Positions 44,524-53,028 of a DNA stretch of 64,000 nucleotides are shown piece after piece. The position numbers and the translations under genes were made by a program. The stretch covers positions 1 to 64,000 of the forward strand of contig NZ_VTEI01000016.1 of assembly GCF_008180415.1 (NCBI RefSeq), given 5' to 3'. This stretch comes from Rossellomorea vietnamensis (GTDB lineage: Bacteria; Bacillota; Bacilli; Bacillales; Bacillaceae_B). How positions within the stretch are numbered: the first letter of the stretch is position 1; each line of letters starts with the position of its first letter. The notes beneath the pieces are model-generated. The model was given only the letters and a program-made list of their open reading frames with translations, made no database searches and had not been told where the DNA came from.

Positions 44524-44886
44524 ATGATCACTAAGCCATCTAAAAACAAAACGCGTAAGAAAAGACATGCTCGTGTACGTTCTAAAATTACTGGTACAGA
44601 ACAACGTCCTCGTTTAAACGTATATCGTTCAAATAAAAACATCTACGCTCAATTGATCGATGATGTTAATGGTGTAACTTTGGCAAGTGCTTCTACTGTA
44701 GATAAAGAGATCAACCTTGACTCTACTGCAAACGTAGATGCAGCAGCTCAAGTCGGTGAACTAATTGCCAAACGTGCAACTGAAAAAGGTATGAAATCAG
44801 TAGTTTTTGACCGTGGAGGTTACCTATACCACGGCCGCGTAAAAGCATTAGCCGATGCAGCTCGTGAAAACGGCTTAGAATTTTAA
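44524..44886 (+). CDS. rplR: 50S ribosomal protein L18
   Basis: This 120-aa 5S-binding protein has the basic N-terminus MITKPSKNKTRKKRHARVR and C-terminal VVFDRGGYLYHGRVKALADA. ATG 44524 follows GAAAGGAGTGACC; the in-frame codon at 44515 falls in this ribosome-binding site. Confidence 0.97.
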   Translation: MITKPSKNKTRKKRHARVRSKITGTEQRPRLNVYRSNKNIYAQLIDDVNGVTLASASTVDKEINLDSTANVDAAAQVGELIAKRATEKGMKSVVFDRGGYLYHGRVKALADAARENGLEF

Positions 44887-44907
44887 TAAAAAAGGAGGGA
44901 CATATAG

Positions 44908-45408
44908 ATGCGTCGAATTGATCCAAACAAACTAGAACTTGAAGAACGCGTAGTAACGATCAACCGTGTTGCGAAAGTAGTTAAAGGTGGACGTCGTTTC
45001 CGCTTCGCTGCTCTTGTAGTTGTCGGAGACAAAAACGGTAACGTAGGTTTCGGTACTGGTAAAGCTCAAGAGGTACCTGATGCTATCCGTAAAGCAATTG
45101 AAGATGCGAAGAAAAATCTTGTTGAAGTGCCTATGGTAGGTGGAACTACTCCTCACCAAGTAATCGGTCGTTTTGGTGCTGGACAAATCCTTATCAAACC
45201 TGCTTCTGCCGGTACAGGAATCATCGCTGGTGGTCCGGTTCGTGCGGTACTTGAACTTGCTGGTGTTCAGGATATCCTTTCTAAATCATTGGGATCCAAC
45301 ACTCCAATCAACATGATCCGTGCTACAATCGAAGGTTTAAAACAATTAAAACGTGCTGAGGACGTAGCGAAATTACGTGGTAAATCAGTAGAAGAACTGT
45401 TAGGATAA
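44908..45408 (+). CDS. rpsE: 30S ribosomal protein S5
   Basis: This 166-aa protein involved in decoding fidelity and mRNA unwinding has the S5 motif RVAKVVKGGRRFRFAALVVV and the C-terminal GIIAGGPVRAVLELAGVQDI. AAAGGAGGGAC precedes ATG. Confidence 0.98.
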   Translation: MRRIDPNKLELEERVVTINRVAKVVKGGRRFRFAALVVVGDKNGNVGFGTGKAQEVPDAIRKAIEDAKKNLVEVPMVGGTTPHQVIGRFGAGQILIKPASAGTGIIAGGPVRAVLELAGVQDILSKSLGSNTPINMIRATIEGLKQLKRAEDVAKLRGKSVEELLG

Positions 45409-45420
45409 GGAGGGATAACT

Positions 45421-45603
45421 ATGGCAAACAAACTAGAAATTACCCTCACTCGCAGTGTGATTGGTCGTCCGAAAGATCAACGCGAAACAGTTAAGGCTCT
45501 GGGCTTACGTAAGCTTCATCAAACAGTTGAACAACAAGATAATGCTGCTATCCGCGGTATGGTCAATAAGGTTGCTCACTTAGTCACGGTTAAAGAAGCT
45601 TAA
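45421..45603 (+). CDS. rpmD: 50S ribosomal protein L30
   Basis: This 60-aa protein has the family pattern KLEITLTRSVIGRPKDQR followed by TVKALGLRKLHQTVE. AAGGAGGGAT precedes ATG, 12 bp after rpsE. Confidence 0.97.
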   Translation: MANKLEITLTRSVIGRPKDQRETVKALGLRKLHQTVEQQDNAAIRGMVNKVAHLVTVKEA

Positions 45604-45634
45604 TTAGATTCTTTGTAAATAAGGAGGTGCCGAC

Positions 45635-46075
45635 ATGAAATTACATGAATTAAAACCTGCTAAAGGTTCTCGCAAAGAGCGCAATCGTGTAGGCCGTGGA
45701 ACTGGTTCTGGAAATGGTAAAACTTCCGGTAAAGGCCACAAAGGTCAAAACGCTCGTTCTGGCGGTGGAACTCGTCCTGGTTTCGAGGGTGGTCAAACAC
45801 CTTTATTCCAACGTCTTCCTAAGCGCGGTTTCACAAACATCAACCGTAAAGAATTTGCAATCGTTAACCTAGATGCATTAAATCGTTTTGAAGAAGGAAC
45901 AGAAGTTACTCCTGAACTTCTTATTGAAACGGGAGTAGTAAGCAGCGAAAAATCTGGAATCAAGATTCTTGGTAAAGGTAATATTGAGAAAAAGCTTACA
46001 GTAAAAGCAAACAAATTCTCATCCACTGCTAAAGAAGCAATTGAAGCTGCTGGCGGTAAAACCGAGGTGATTTAA
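45635..46075 (+). CDS. rplO: 50S ribosomal protein L15
   Basis: This 146-aa protein has the long Gly/Arg/Lys-rich N-terminal extension (KGSRKERNRVGRGTGSGNGK, about 10-29) and a globular C-terminal domain. AAGGAGGTGC precedes ATG. The stop overlaps the secY start (TAATG), coupling ribosome and translocon synthesis. Confidence 0.98.
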   Translation: MKLHELKPAKGSRKERNRVGRGTGSGNGKTSGKGHKGQNARSGGGTRPGFEGGQTPLFQRLPKRGFTNINRKEFAIVNLDALNRFEEGTEVTPELLIETGVVSSEKSGIKILGKGNIEKKLTVKANKFSSTAKEAIEAAGGKTEVI

Positions 46076-47367
46076 TGTTTCAGACAATCTCCAATTTTAT
46101 GCGCGTGGGTGATATAAGAAACAAAATTATTTTCACCCTTCTAATGTTAGTAGTCTTTCGCTTAGGTACATTCATTCCAGTGCCAAGCGTTGACGCAGAT
46201 GTGCTGAAAATGCAAGAACAAGCCGGCTTGATCGGCTTCCTGAATACATTCGGCGGAGGAGCTCTGCAAAACTTCTCGATCTTTGCTATGGGGATCATGC
46301 CGTACATCACAGCATCTATCATTGTGCAGCTTTTGCAGATGGATGTTGTGCCTAAATTTACGGAATGGTCTAAACAGGGGGATGTTGGCCGCCGTAAGTT
46401 AGCTCAGTTTACCCGTTATTTCACGATCGTATTAGGTTTTATCCAGGCTTTGGGTATGTCATATGGATTTAATCAATTGTACGGTGGATTTTTAATCCCG
46501 AACCCAAGTGTCGCGACGTACCTTTTAATTGCACTCATTTTGACTGCTGGTACGGCATTTCTATTATGGCTCGGTGAGCAGATCACTGCCAAGGGAGTTG
46601 GAAACGGTATTTCAATCTTGATTTTTGCAGGTATCGTTGCAGCTATCCCTAATGCAGTAAACCAATATTATGCATCTCAGTTAGAAGGCGCTGGTGAACA
46701 GCTGTTCCTTCGTATTGTTGTGACAATATTGATCCTATTGGCAATCGTGGCAATCACAGTGGGTGTTATCTTCATACAGCAGGCTCTGAGAAAGATTCCT
46801 ATTCAATACGCTAAGCGATTGGTAGGACGCAGCCCTGTCGGAGGACAGTCGACTCACTTGCCGTTGAAAGTCAATGCTGCAGGTGTAATTCCGGTAATCT
46901 TCGCGATTTCCTTCATCATTACACCGCAAACCATCGCATCATTCTTTGGTACGAATGATGTAACAAGTACGATTCAGTATGTGTTTGATTATACGCAGCC
47001 GATCGGAATGATCATCTATGTTGCGTTGATCGTCGCATTCACGTACTTTTATGCTTTCATTCAAGTCAACCCTGAACAAATGTCAGAGAACTTGAAGAAG
47101 CAAGGTGGCTATATCCCTGGTATCCGTCCGGGTAAAACCACTCAAGAATACTTGACCAGGGTATTATATCGACTGACTTTTGTTGGAGCGATATTCTTAG
47201 CCGTCATTTCCATTCTTCCTGTTTTCTTCATAAAATTTGCAGGTCTGCCTCAGGCGGCTCAAATTGGAGGAACAAGCTTGCTGATCGTTGTGGGTGTTGC
47301 ACTCGAAACGATGAAAGGGCTGGAAGCTCAGTTGGTGAAACGCCACTACAAAGGCTTCATTAAATAA
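46075..47367 (+). CDS. secY: Preprotein translocase subunit SecY
   Basis: This 430-aa channel subunit has ten predicted membrane helices. The plug region (FNTFGGGALQNFSIFAMGIM, about 57-76) and cytoplasmic loops RRKLAQFTRYFT and MSENLKKQGGYIPGIRPG are typical. It is in the spc operon with adk and map, as in B. subtilis, and works with secE at 19.0 kb. Confidence 0.98.
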   Translation: MFQTISNFMRVGDIRNKIIFTLLMLVVFRLGTFIPVPSVDADVLKMQEQAGLIGFLNTFGGGALQNFSIFAMGIMPYITASIIVQLLQMDVVPKFTEWSKQGDVGRRKLAQFTRYFTIVLGFIQALGMSYGFNQLYGGFLIPNPSVATYLLIALILTAGTAFLLWLGEQITAKGVGNGISILIFAGIVAAIPNAVNQYYASQLEGAGEQLFLRIVVTILILLAIVAITVGVIFIQQALRKIPIQYAKRLVGRSPVGGQSTHLPLKVNAAGVIPVIFAISFIITPQTIASFFGTNDVTSTIQYVFDYTQPIGMIIYVALIVAFTYFYAFIQVNPEQMSENLKKQGGYIPGIRPGKTTQEYLTRVLYRLTFVGAIFLAVISILPVFFIKFAGLPQAAQIGGTSLLIVVGVALETMKGLEAQLVKRHYKGFIK

Positions 47368-47370
47368 AAA

Positions 47371-47401
47371 AAGGTTTTGGGGACGTCGGTTCCCTGAAAC
47401 C
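47371..47401 (+). other. Hairpin between secY and adk
   Basis: GGTTT and AAACC, with inner GGGGAC / GTTCCC (one G-U), fold into a stem just after secY. There is no T-run, so it is not a strong terminator. It may moderate downstream expression or be a processing site. Confidence 0.4.
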
Positions 47402-47427
47402 CTAATAGAGACTGAGGTGGAATTCAA

Positions 47428-48078
47428 GTGAATATAGTTTTAATGGGTCTGCCAGGTGCAGGAAAAGGTACTCAGGCTGAAATGATCGTCGAGAAATATG
47501 GAATACCCCATATCTCAACCGGCGATATGTTCCGTGCCGCAATGAAAGAGGAAACGGAGCTGGGCTTGAAAGCTAAATCTTTTATGGATAAAGGTGAATT
47601 GGTTCCTGATGAAGTTACAATCGGAATCGTTCGTGAACGTCTCAGCAGAGAAGACTGCCATAAAGGTTTCCTTTTAGATGGTTTTCCAAGAACGGTTGCT
47701 CAGGCAGATGCTCTGGAAACTATCCTAACCGACCTGGATAAGAAAATTGATTATGTGATTAACATACAGGTAGATAAAGAAGTCTTGATGGAACGCCTGA
47801 CAGGCCGTCGCATCTGCAAAAAGTGCGGCGCAACTTATCACCTAGTATTCAATCCGCCAAGTGAAGAGGGCGTTTGTGACCGCTGCGGCGGTGACCTTTA
47901 TCAGCGTGCAGATGATAATGAAGAAACTGTTCAGAACCGCTTGGATGTCAATATTAAACAAACTCAGCCGCTTCTTGATTTCTATCAAGATAAGGGTTAC
48001 TTAGTTAACATCGACGGCCAGAGAGATATCAAAGAGGTTTTCTCTGATATTGATGAACTAATCGGGAGCTCTCGCTAA
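47428..48078 (+). CDS. adk: Adenylate kinase
   Basis: This 216-aa enzyme interconverts ATP+AMP and 2 ADP. P-loop GLPGAGKGTQAE (about 7-18), the DGFPRTVAQADALE AMP-site signature (about 84) and a zinc-bearing LID (CKKC ... CDRC, about 130-153) are visible. Start is GTG with TGAGGTGG upstream. It lies between secY and map and overlaps map by 1 bp (TAATG). Confidence 0.97.
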   Translation: MNIVLMGLPGAGKGTQAEMIVEKYGIPHISTGDMFRAAMKEETELGLKAKSFMDKGELVPDEVTIGIVRERLSREDCHKGFLLDGFPRTVAQADALETILTDLDKKIDYVINIQVDKEVLMERLTGRRICKKCGATYHLVFNPPSEEGVCDRCGGDLYQRADDNEETVQNRLDVNIKQTQPLLDFYQDKGYLVNIDGQRDIKEVFSDIDELIGSSR

Positions 48079-48824
48079 TGATCATTTGTAAAACACCTCG
48101 TGAGTTAGACATCATGCGTGAAGCTGGCAGGATTGTCGCACTTGCTCACAAGGAATTGCAAAAGCATATTGCCCCGGGAATAACGACTGGTGAATTGGAT
48201 GCAATCGCTGAAAAATTCATAAGTCAAAATGGTGCAATTACTTCTTTTAAAGGTTATAATGGGTTTCGTGGCAGCATTTGTGCTTCCGTAAATGATGAAT
48301 TGGTTCATGGAATTCCGGGTGACCGCACGTTGAAAAACGGTGATATTATCAGCATCGACATCGGTGCTAAATACAATGGTTATCATGGTGATTCCGCTTG
48401 GACATATCCTGTTGGAACTATAGATGACGAAACTCAAAGACTGCTGGATGTAACTGAGGAATCATTATATCTAGGCTTAAAAGAAGCAAAACCAGGTGAA
48501 CGCCTATCGAACATCTCTCATTCGATTCAGACCTATGTTGAAGCAGAAGGGTTTTCCATTGTTCGTGAGTATGTCGGGCACGGTGTTGGTCAAGACTTAC
48601 ATGAGGATCCCCAAATTCCTCACTATGGTCCGCCAAACAGAGGTCCGCGTCTAAAGCCTGGTATGGTACTTGCTATTGAACCTATGGTAAATGCAGGCAG
48701 TCGTTATGTAAGGACATTAGTTGATAACTGGACAGTTGTTACAGTTGATGGTAAAATGTGTGCGCACTTTGAACACACAATTGCTATTACAGAAGAAGGT
48801 TACGAGATTTTAACGAAAGCCTAA
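48078..48824 (+). CDS. map: Type I methionine aminopeptidase
   Basis: This 248-aa enzyme removes N-terminal Met from nascent proteins. The metal ligands are visible in order: D in SIDIGAKYNGYHGD (two aspartates), H in YVGHGVGQDLHEDPQIPHYG, E in AIEPMVN and E in FEHTIAITEEG. The 1-bp overlap with adk implies coupling. It is placed with secY and ribosomal genes, as in other bacilli. Confidence 0.97.
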   Translation: MIICKTPRELDIMREAGRIVALAHKELQKHIAPGITTGELDAIAEKFISQNGAITSFKGYNGFRGSICASVNDELVHGIPGDRTLKNGDIISIDIGAKYNGYHGDSAWTYPVGTIDDETQRLLDVTEESLYLGLKEAKPGERLSNISHSIQTYVEAEGFSIVREYVGHGVGQDLHEDPQIPHYGPPNRGPRLKPGMVLAIEPMVNAGSRYVRTLVDNWTVVTVDGKMCAHFEHTIAITEEGYEILTKA

Positions 48825-48839
48825 GTGAAGGTGATCTGA

Positions 48840-49166
48840 TTGATCGAGTCCGATACGACTCCATGTATAGGGCAGATCGTTTCAACCAGAAAAGGAAGAG
48901 ATGCCGGGCAGTACTCGGTAATCATTCAAAAAGTGGATGAACGGTTTGTGTTAATTGCTGATGGAGATAAGCGAAAGTTTGATCGTCCTAAGAAGAAAAA
49001 CATTCAACATCTCTATTTTCACAATTATATCTCTCCAGAAGTTCAGAACAGTTTAACAGAAACTGGGCGGGTGACGAATGGAAAACTGCGATACGCTCTA
49101 ACAAAGTTTTTGAACGAAGTCTTAGAAGATGTTAAGAAGGGAGACGAATTCGATGGCGAAAGATGA
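48840..49166 (+). CDS. ybzG: KOW-domain RNA-binding protein (YbzG family)
   Basis: This 108-aa protein starts with a KOW-like segment (IGQIVSTRKGRDAGQYSVII, about 11-30) similar to L14e/L24-type RNA-binding domains. A charged region ending in a short helix (KLRYALTKFLNEVLEDV) follows. TTG start with AAGGTGATC upstream. It overlaps infA by 14 bp. The position between map and infA matches B. subtilis ybzG. No function is established; ribosome-related binding is inferred. Confidence 0.8.
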   Translation: MIESDTTPCIGQIVSTRKGRDAGQYSVIIQKVDERFVLIADGDKRKFDRPKKKNIQHLYFHNYISPEVQNSLTETGRVTNGKLRYALTKFLNEVLEDVKKGDEFDGER

Positions 49167-49371
49167 TGTAATCGAAGTGGAAGGCACAGTAGTAGAAACT
49201 TTGCCTAACGCTATGTTTAAGGTAGAATTAGAAAATGGTCATACGGTACTTGCTCACGTATCCGGTAAGATTCGTATGCACTTCATCCGAATCCTGCCAG
49301 GAGATAAAGTTACTGTTGAACTATCTCCATATGACCTGACTCGTGGAAGAGTCACTTATCGTTATAAATAA
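49153..49371 (+). CDS. infA: Translation initiation factor IF-1
   Basis: This 72-aa single OB-fold (S1-like) protein begins MAKDDVIEVEGTVVETLPNA and contains HVSGKIRMHFIRILPGDKV. ATG 49153, with AAGGGAG upstream, is chosen; an in-frame ATG at 49129 adds eight non-family residues. It overlaps the KOW gene. Confidence 0.97.
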   Translation: MAKDDVIEVEGTVVETLPNAMFKVELENGHTVLAHVSGKIRMHFIRILPGDKVTVELSPYDLTRGRVTYRYK

Positions 49372-49409
49372 TTCATTGCACTCCGTACTCTCAAGGAGGT
49401 TAGAATAAG

Positions 49410-49523
49410 ATGAAAGTCAGACCATCCGTAAAGCCGATCTGCGAAAAATGTAAAGTTATTCGCCGTCGCGGTAAAGTCATGGTTATCTGTGAAAACCCTA
49501 AACACAAACAAAAACAAGGCTAA
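49410..49523 (+). CDS. rpmJ: 50S ribosomal protein L36 (zinc-binding form)
   Basis: This 37-aa protein is too short for many ORF finders. Its four zinc ligands are C11, C14, C27 and H32 ([14 protein letters not shown] ... CENPKH). CAAGGAGGTTAG precedes ATG. The infA-rpmJ-rpsM order is universal in Firmicutes. Confidence 0.97.
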
Positions 49524-49547
49524 TAAAGAAGGAGGTGCGCTTTTAAT

Positions 49548-49913
49548 ATGGCACGTATTGCTGGTGTTGATATCCCACGTGACAAACGTATTGTCATTTC
49601 ATTAACATACATTTTCGGTATTGGTAAAAATACAGCTAAGAAAATTCTTGCTGAATCAGGTGTATCTGAAGATACTCGCGTTCGCGACCTGACTGATGAT
49701 GAACTTGGTAAAATCCGTGATATCGTAGACAAATTGAAAGTTGAAGGAGATCTTCGTCGTGAAATCTCTCTTAACATCAAACGTCTAATGGAAATCGGTT
49801 CTTACCGTGGTCTCCGCCACCGCAGAGGTTTACCTGTTCGCGGTCAAAACACTAAAAACAACGCTCGTACTCGTAAAGGTCCTCGTAAGACTGTAGCGAA
49901 CAAGAAAAAATAA
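49548..49913 (+). CDS. rpsM: 30S ribosomal protein S13
   Basis: This 121-aa head protein, which contacts P-site tRNA and forms the intersubunit bridge B1, has ARIAGVDIPRDKRIVISLTY and the C-terminal signature GLRHRRGLPVRGQNTKNNAR. GAAGGAGGTGC precedes ATG. Confidence 0.98.
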   Translation: MARIAGVDIPRDKRIVISLTYIFGIGKNTAKKILAESGVSEDTRVRDLTDDELGKIRDIVDKLKVEGDLRREISLNIKRLMEIGSYRGLRHRRGLPVRGQNTKNNARTRKGPRKTVANKKK

Positions 49914-49937
49914 TAGGTAAAGGAGGTACATCTTAAA

Positions 49938-50327
49938 ATGGCACGTAAAACTAACACTCGTAAGCGTCGTGTGAAAAAGAATATCGAATCTGGTATTGCA
50001 CACATTCGTTCTACATTCAACAACACTATCGTAATGATCACTGACGTTCATGGTAATGCTGTAGCATGGTCAAGTGCAGGTTCTTTAGGGTTCAAAGGTT
50101 CTCGTAAATCGACTCCTTTTGCTGCCCAAATGGCTGCTGAAACTGCTGCAAAAGCATCCCAGGAACACGGATTAAAAACTCTTGAAGTAACAGTAAAAGG
50201 ACCAGGTGCAGGCCGTGAAGCAGCAATCCGTGCTCTTCAAGCTGCAGGACTTGAAGTTACTGCAATCAGAGACGTTACTCCAGTTCCTCATAATGGATGT
50301 CGTCCGCCAAAACGTCGCCGCGTTTAA
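49938..50327 (+). CDS. rpsK: 30S ribosomal protein S11
   Basis: This 129-aa platform protein has IAHIRSTFNNTIVMITDVHG and the signature LEVTAIRDVTPVPHNGCRPP followed by KRRRV. AAAGGAGGTAC precedes ATG. Confidence 0.98.
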   Translation: MARKTNTRKRRVKKNIESGIAHIRSTFNNTIVMITDVHGNAVAWSSAGSLGFKGSRKSTPFAAQMAAETAAKASQEHGLKTLEVTVKGPGAGREAAIRALQAAGLEVTAIRDVTPVPHNGCRPPKRRRV

Positions 50328-50498
50328 TTTCTCTGTATAAATTTTGTATCCGTGTCAATAATGGATATGATAAAATGATACGTTCATAAAGAGAGGGTTA
50401 AACCAGTTGTTGGTACGCAATCGGGAACGTAAGCATGGGAAATTTCGGTGATAAACCTAAAACCGGGATTTTGACGTTTTGAAGGAGGGTAAATATTA

Positions 50499-51443
50499 AT
50501 GATCGAAATTGAGAAACCAAAAATTGAAACGGTTGAGATCAGCGATGATGCCGCATTTGGGAAATTCGTCGTAGAACCACTCGAGCGTGGGTATGGTACA
50601 ACTTTGGGTAACTCCTTACGTCGTATCCTATTGTCCTCACTCCCTGGTGCTGCTGTAACGTCCATTCAGATTGATGGCGTACTGCATGAATTTTCAACAA
50701 TTGAAGGTGTCGTGGAAGACGTAACGACAATCATCATGAATATCAAAAAGCTTGCTCTGAAGATTTACTCTGATGAAGAGAAAACGCTTGAAATCGATGT
50801 ACCAGGTGAAGGCGTAGTAACAGCTGCTGATATTACTCATGATAGTGATGTTGAAGTCCTTAATCCGGACCTGCACATTGCTACATTGTCTACTAACAGC
50901 AACTTCCGTATGCGTCTGACTGCTCAACGAGGTCGAGGATATACACCTGCTGTTCAAAACAAACGTGAGGACCTGCCAATCGGCGTGATCCCAATCGACT
51001 CAATTTACACTCCAGTTTCACGCGTTAACTATCAAGTAGAAAACACTCGTGTTGGTCAGTTGACTAACTTTGATAAGCTTTCTCTTGATGTTTGGACTGA
51101 CGGAAGCATTGGCCCTAAAGAAGCAATTTCTATTGGCGCCAAGATTCTAAATGAGCATCTTAACATTTTTGTCGGTCTTACTGACGAAGCTCAGAATGCT
51201 GAAATCATGGTAGAAAAAGAAGAGGATCAAAAAGAGAAAGTTCTTGAAATGACTATAGAAGAACTAGATCTATCTGTTCGTTCATATAACTGCTTGAAGC
51301 GCGCTGGAATCAACACTGTTCAGGAACTTGCCAACAAGACTGAAGAAGATATGATGAAAGTTCGCAACTTGGGACGTAAATCCTTGGAAGAAGTAAAAGT
51401 TAAGCTTGAAGACTTGGGCTTAGGTTTACGCAAGGACGACTGA
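50499..51443 (+). CDS. rpoA: DNA-directed RNA polymerase subunit alpha
   Basis: This 314-aa subunit has the N-terminal assembly domain (FVVEPLERGYGTTLGNSLRR, about 28-47) and, after a flexible linker (about 228-245), the C-terminal domain (SVRSYNCLKRAGINTVQELA) that binds UP elements and activators. GAAGGAGGGTA precedes ATG. The 171-bp leader contains a weak -10-like TAAAAT and an AAATTTCGGT / ACCGGGATTT hairpin. Confidence 0.98.
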   Translation: MIEIEKPKIETVEISDDAAFGKFVVEPLERGYGTTLGNSLRRILLSSLPGAAVTSIQIDGVLHEFSTIEGVVEDVTTIIMNIKKLALKIYSDEEKTLEIDVPGEGVVTAADITHDSDVEVLNPDLHIATLSTNSNFRMRLTAQRGRGYTPAVQNKREDLPIGVIPIDSIYTPVSRVNYQVENTRVGQLTNFDKLSLDVWTDGSIGPKEAISIGAKILNEHLNIFVGLTDEAQNAEIMVEKEEDQKEKVLEMTIEELDLSVRSYNCLKRAGINTVQELANKTEEDMMKVRNLGRKSLEEVKVKLEDLGLGLRKDD

Positions 51444-51490
51444 GTTAGGCAAAACGTTATTTAACGATCTAACAAAGGAGGGAATCTTAA

Positions 51491-51853
51491 ATGGCATACA
51501 GAAAGTTAGGACGTACTAGCGCTCAACGAAAAGCAATGCTTCGCGATTTGGCTACTGACCTAATCATCAACGAACGTATCGAAACAACAGAAGCTCGTGC
51601 AAAAGAACTTCGCTCAGTTGTTGAGAAAATGATCACATTAGGAAAACGTGGTGACTTGCATGCACGTCGTCAAGCGTCAAGCTTCATCCGTCATGAAGTA
51701 GCTAACGCTGAAGAGAACCAAGATGCAGTTCAAAAGTTATTCGCTGACATCGCTGGCCGCTACACAGAGCGTCAAGGCGGATACACTCGTATCATGAAGC
51801 TTGGACCTCGCCGTGGTGACGGTGCTCCAATGGTTATCATTGAGCTAGTATAA
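51491..51853 (+). CDS. rplQ: 50S ribosomal protein L17
   Basis: This 120-aa tunnel-exit protein begins MAYRKLGRTSAQRKAMLRDL, with the conserved ETTEARAKELRSVVEKMITL. AAAGGAGGGAAT precedes ATG. Last gene of the alpha operon; a terminator follows. Confidence 0.98.
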   Translation: MAYRKLGRTSAQRKAMLRDLATDLIINERIETTEARAKELRSVVEKMITLGKRGDLHARRQASSFIRHEVANAEENQDAVQKLFADIAGRYTERQGGYTRIMKLGPRRGDGAPMVIIELV

Positions 51854-51868
51854 TTTCATTTTACACAA

Positions 51869-51909
51869 CGAGGGCAGGACAGTTATTTTGTTAACTGCTT
51901 CTAGCCCTT
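51869..51909 (+). terminator. Terminator after rplQ
   Basis: AGGGC pairs with GCCCT and inner CAGTT with AACTG. A TTTTTG run follows. It closes the S10-spc-alpha cluster. Confidence 0.75.
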
Positions 51910-51986
51910 TTTGTTTACACCCTGGTCAATACACAAAAAGCAGAGCGTTATGATGGGCATTCTCAGAAATGACCCGTCTAGCTCCA

Positions 51987-52080
51987 TGCACCTCTTCCAG
52001 CTTCTATTTGATAGAAGTCCGTTCCTGCAGTGAACAAGACAGCCGCGGCTGTTTTTGGAACGAGGTGCAGGCTTTTTTTT
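51987..52080 (+). promoter_or_regulatory. Branched terminator-ended leader RNA upstream of ecfA1
   Basis: Closing stem TGCACCTC (51987-51994) / GAGGTGCA (52062-52069). Inside it lie hairpin CTTCTAT-ttg-ATAGAAG (52001-52017) and a second arm GTTCC (52021-52025) / GGAAC (52057-52061) topped by ACAGCC-gc-GGCTGT (52039-52052). GGC and nine T follow. The architecture looks like a cis-regulatory RNA or attenuator; no known class is assigned. It could also be a complex terminator. Confidence 0.6.
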
Positions 52081-52191
52081 GTATTGGGGACCTTTTAAGT
52101 GGCGGGAACTCCATTAAAAGTAGTTTTCCCATTTGCTCTGAAATTAAAAGAGAACACAATGAGCTTAGAAGAGATTAGAGGAGGGATCACT

Positions 52192-53028
52192 ATGACAGAA
52201 CGCATTTCAATAGAGAACGTGAGCTACCGTTATAATGATCAAGAAGGATATGCATTAAATGATATCTCCTTAAAAGTATATGATTCTGAATGGCTGGCCA
52301 TTGTCGGGCATAATGGTTCCGGCAAATCGACATTGGCCAAGATGCTCAATGGATTGCTGTTTCCTGAGAATGGGGCCGTTACCGTTGATGGCATCTCCCT
52401 GACTGAAGAAAGTGTATGGGATATCAGAGCAAAGGTCGGAATGGTTTTTCAAAATCCCGATAATCAATTTGTGGGTACTACCGTTGAAGATGATGTGGCT
52501 TTTGGTTTAGAAAATCACGGAATCGCCCAGGATGCCATGGCAGAGAGAGTCCTTGGAGCTCTTAAGTTGGTCAAAATGAGTGATTTTCTTAATCAAGAAC
52601 CTCACCACCTCTCTGGAGGACAGAAGCAGCGTGTGGCTATTGCCGGTGTGGTTGCCTTAAGACCGGACATCATTATCCTGGATGAGGCCACCTCCATGCT
52701 GGATCCCCAAGGAAGACAGGAAGTGTTAGCAACGATCCGTGAGCTAAAAGAAAACAGCCGTCTTACTGTCATTTCGATTACCCATGACCTGGAGGAGGCA
52801 GCAAAGGCTGACAGGATGGTCGTTTTGAATAAAGGAGAGGTGTTCAAAGAAGGAACTCCTTTGGAGATTTTCAAGCTTGATGAAGAATTAACTGCCCTGG
52901 GACTGGATATCCCCTTTCCCGGCAGGATGGCAAAAGCGTTGAGAAACAGTGGGATTGCTCTGGCAGATACCTATTTGACACAAGAAGAATTGGTGAGGGA
53001 TTTATGGACATATCACTCGAAAAAGTAG
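52192..53028 (+). CDS. ecfA1: ECF transporter ATPase EcfA1
   Basis: This 278-aa ABC ATPase powers energy-coupling-factor vitamin and metal importers. It has Walker A VGHNGSGKST (about 40-49), the Q-loop VFQNPDNQFVG, signature LSGGQKQRVAIAG (about 140) and Walker B IIILDEATSMLDP. ATG 52192 after GAGGAGGGATC is chosen; upstream in-frame codons run through the leader. It overlaps ecfA2 by 25 bp, consistent with assembly of an A1-A2 heterodimer. Confidence 0.95.
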   Translation: MTERISIENVSYRYNDQEGYALNDISLKVYDSEWLAIVGHNGSGKSTLAKMLNGLLFPENGAVTVDGISLTEESVWDIRAKVGMVFQNPDNQFVGTTVEDDVAFGLENHGIAQDAMAERVLGALKLVKMSDFLNQEPHHLSGGQKQRVAIAGVVALRPDIIILDEATSMLDPQGRQEVLATIRELKENSRLTVISITHDLEEAAKADRMVVLNKGEVFKEGTPLEIFKLDEELTALGLDIPFPGRMAKALRNSGIALADTYLTQEELVRDLWTYHSKK

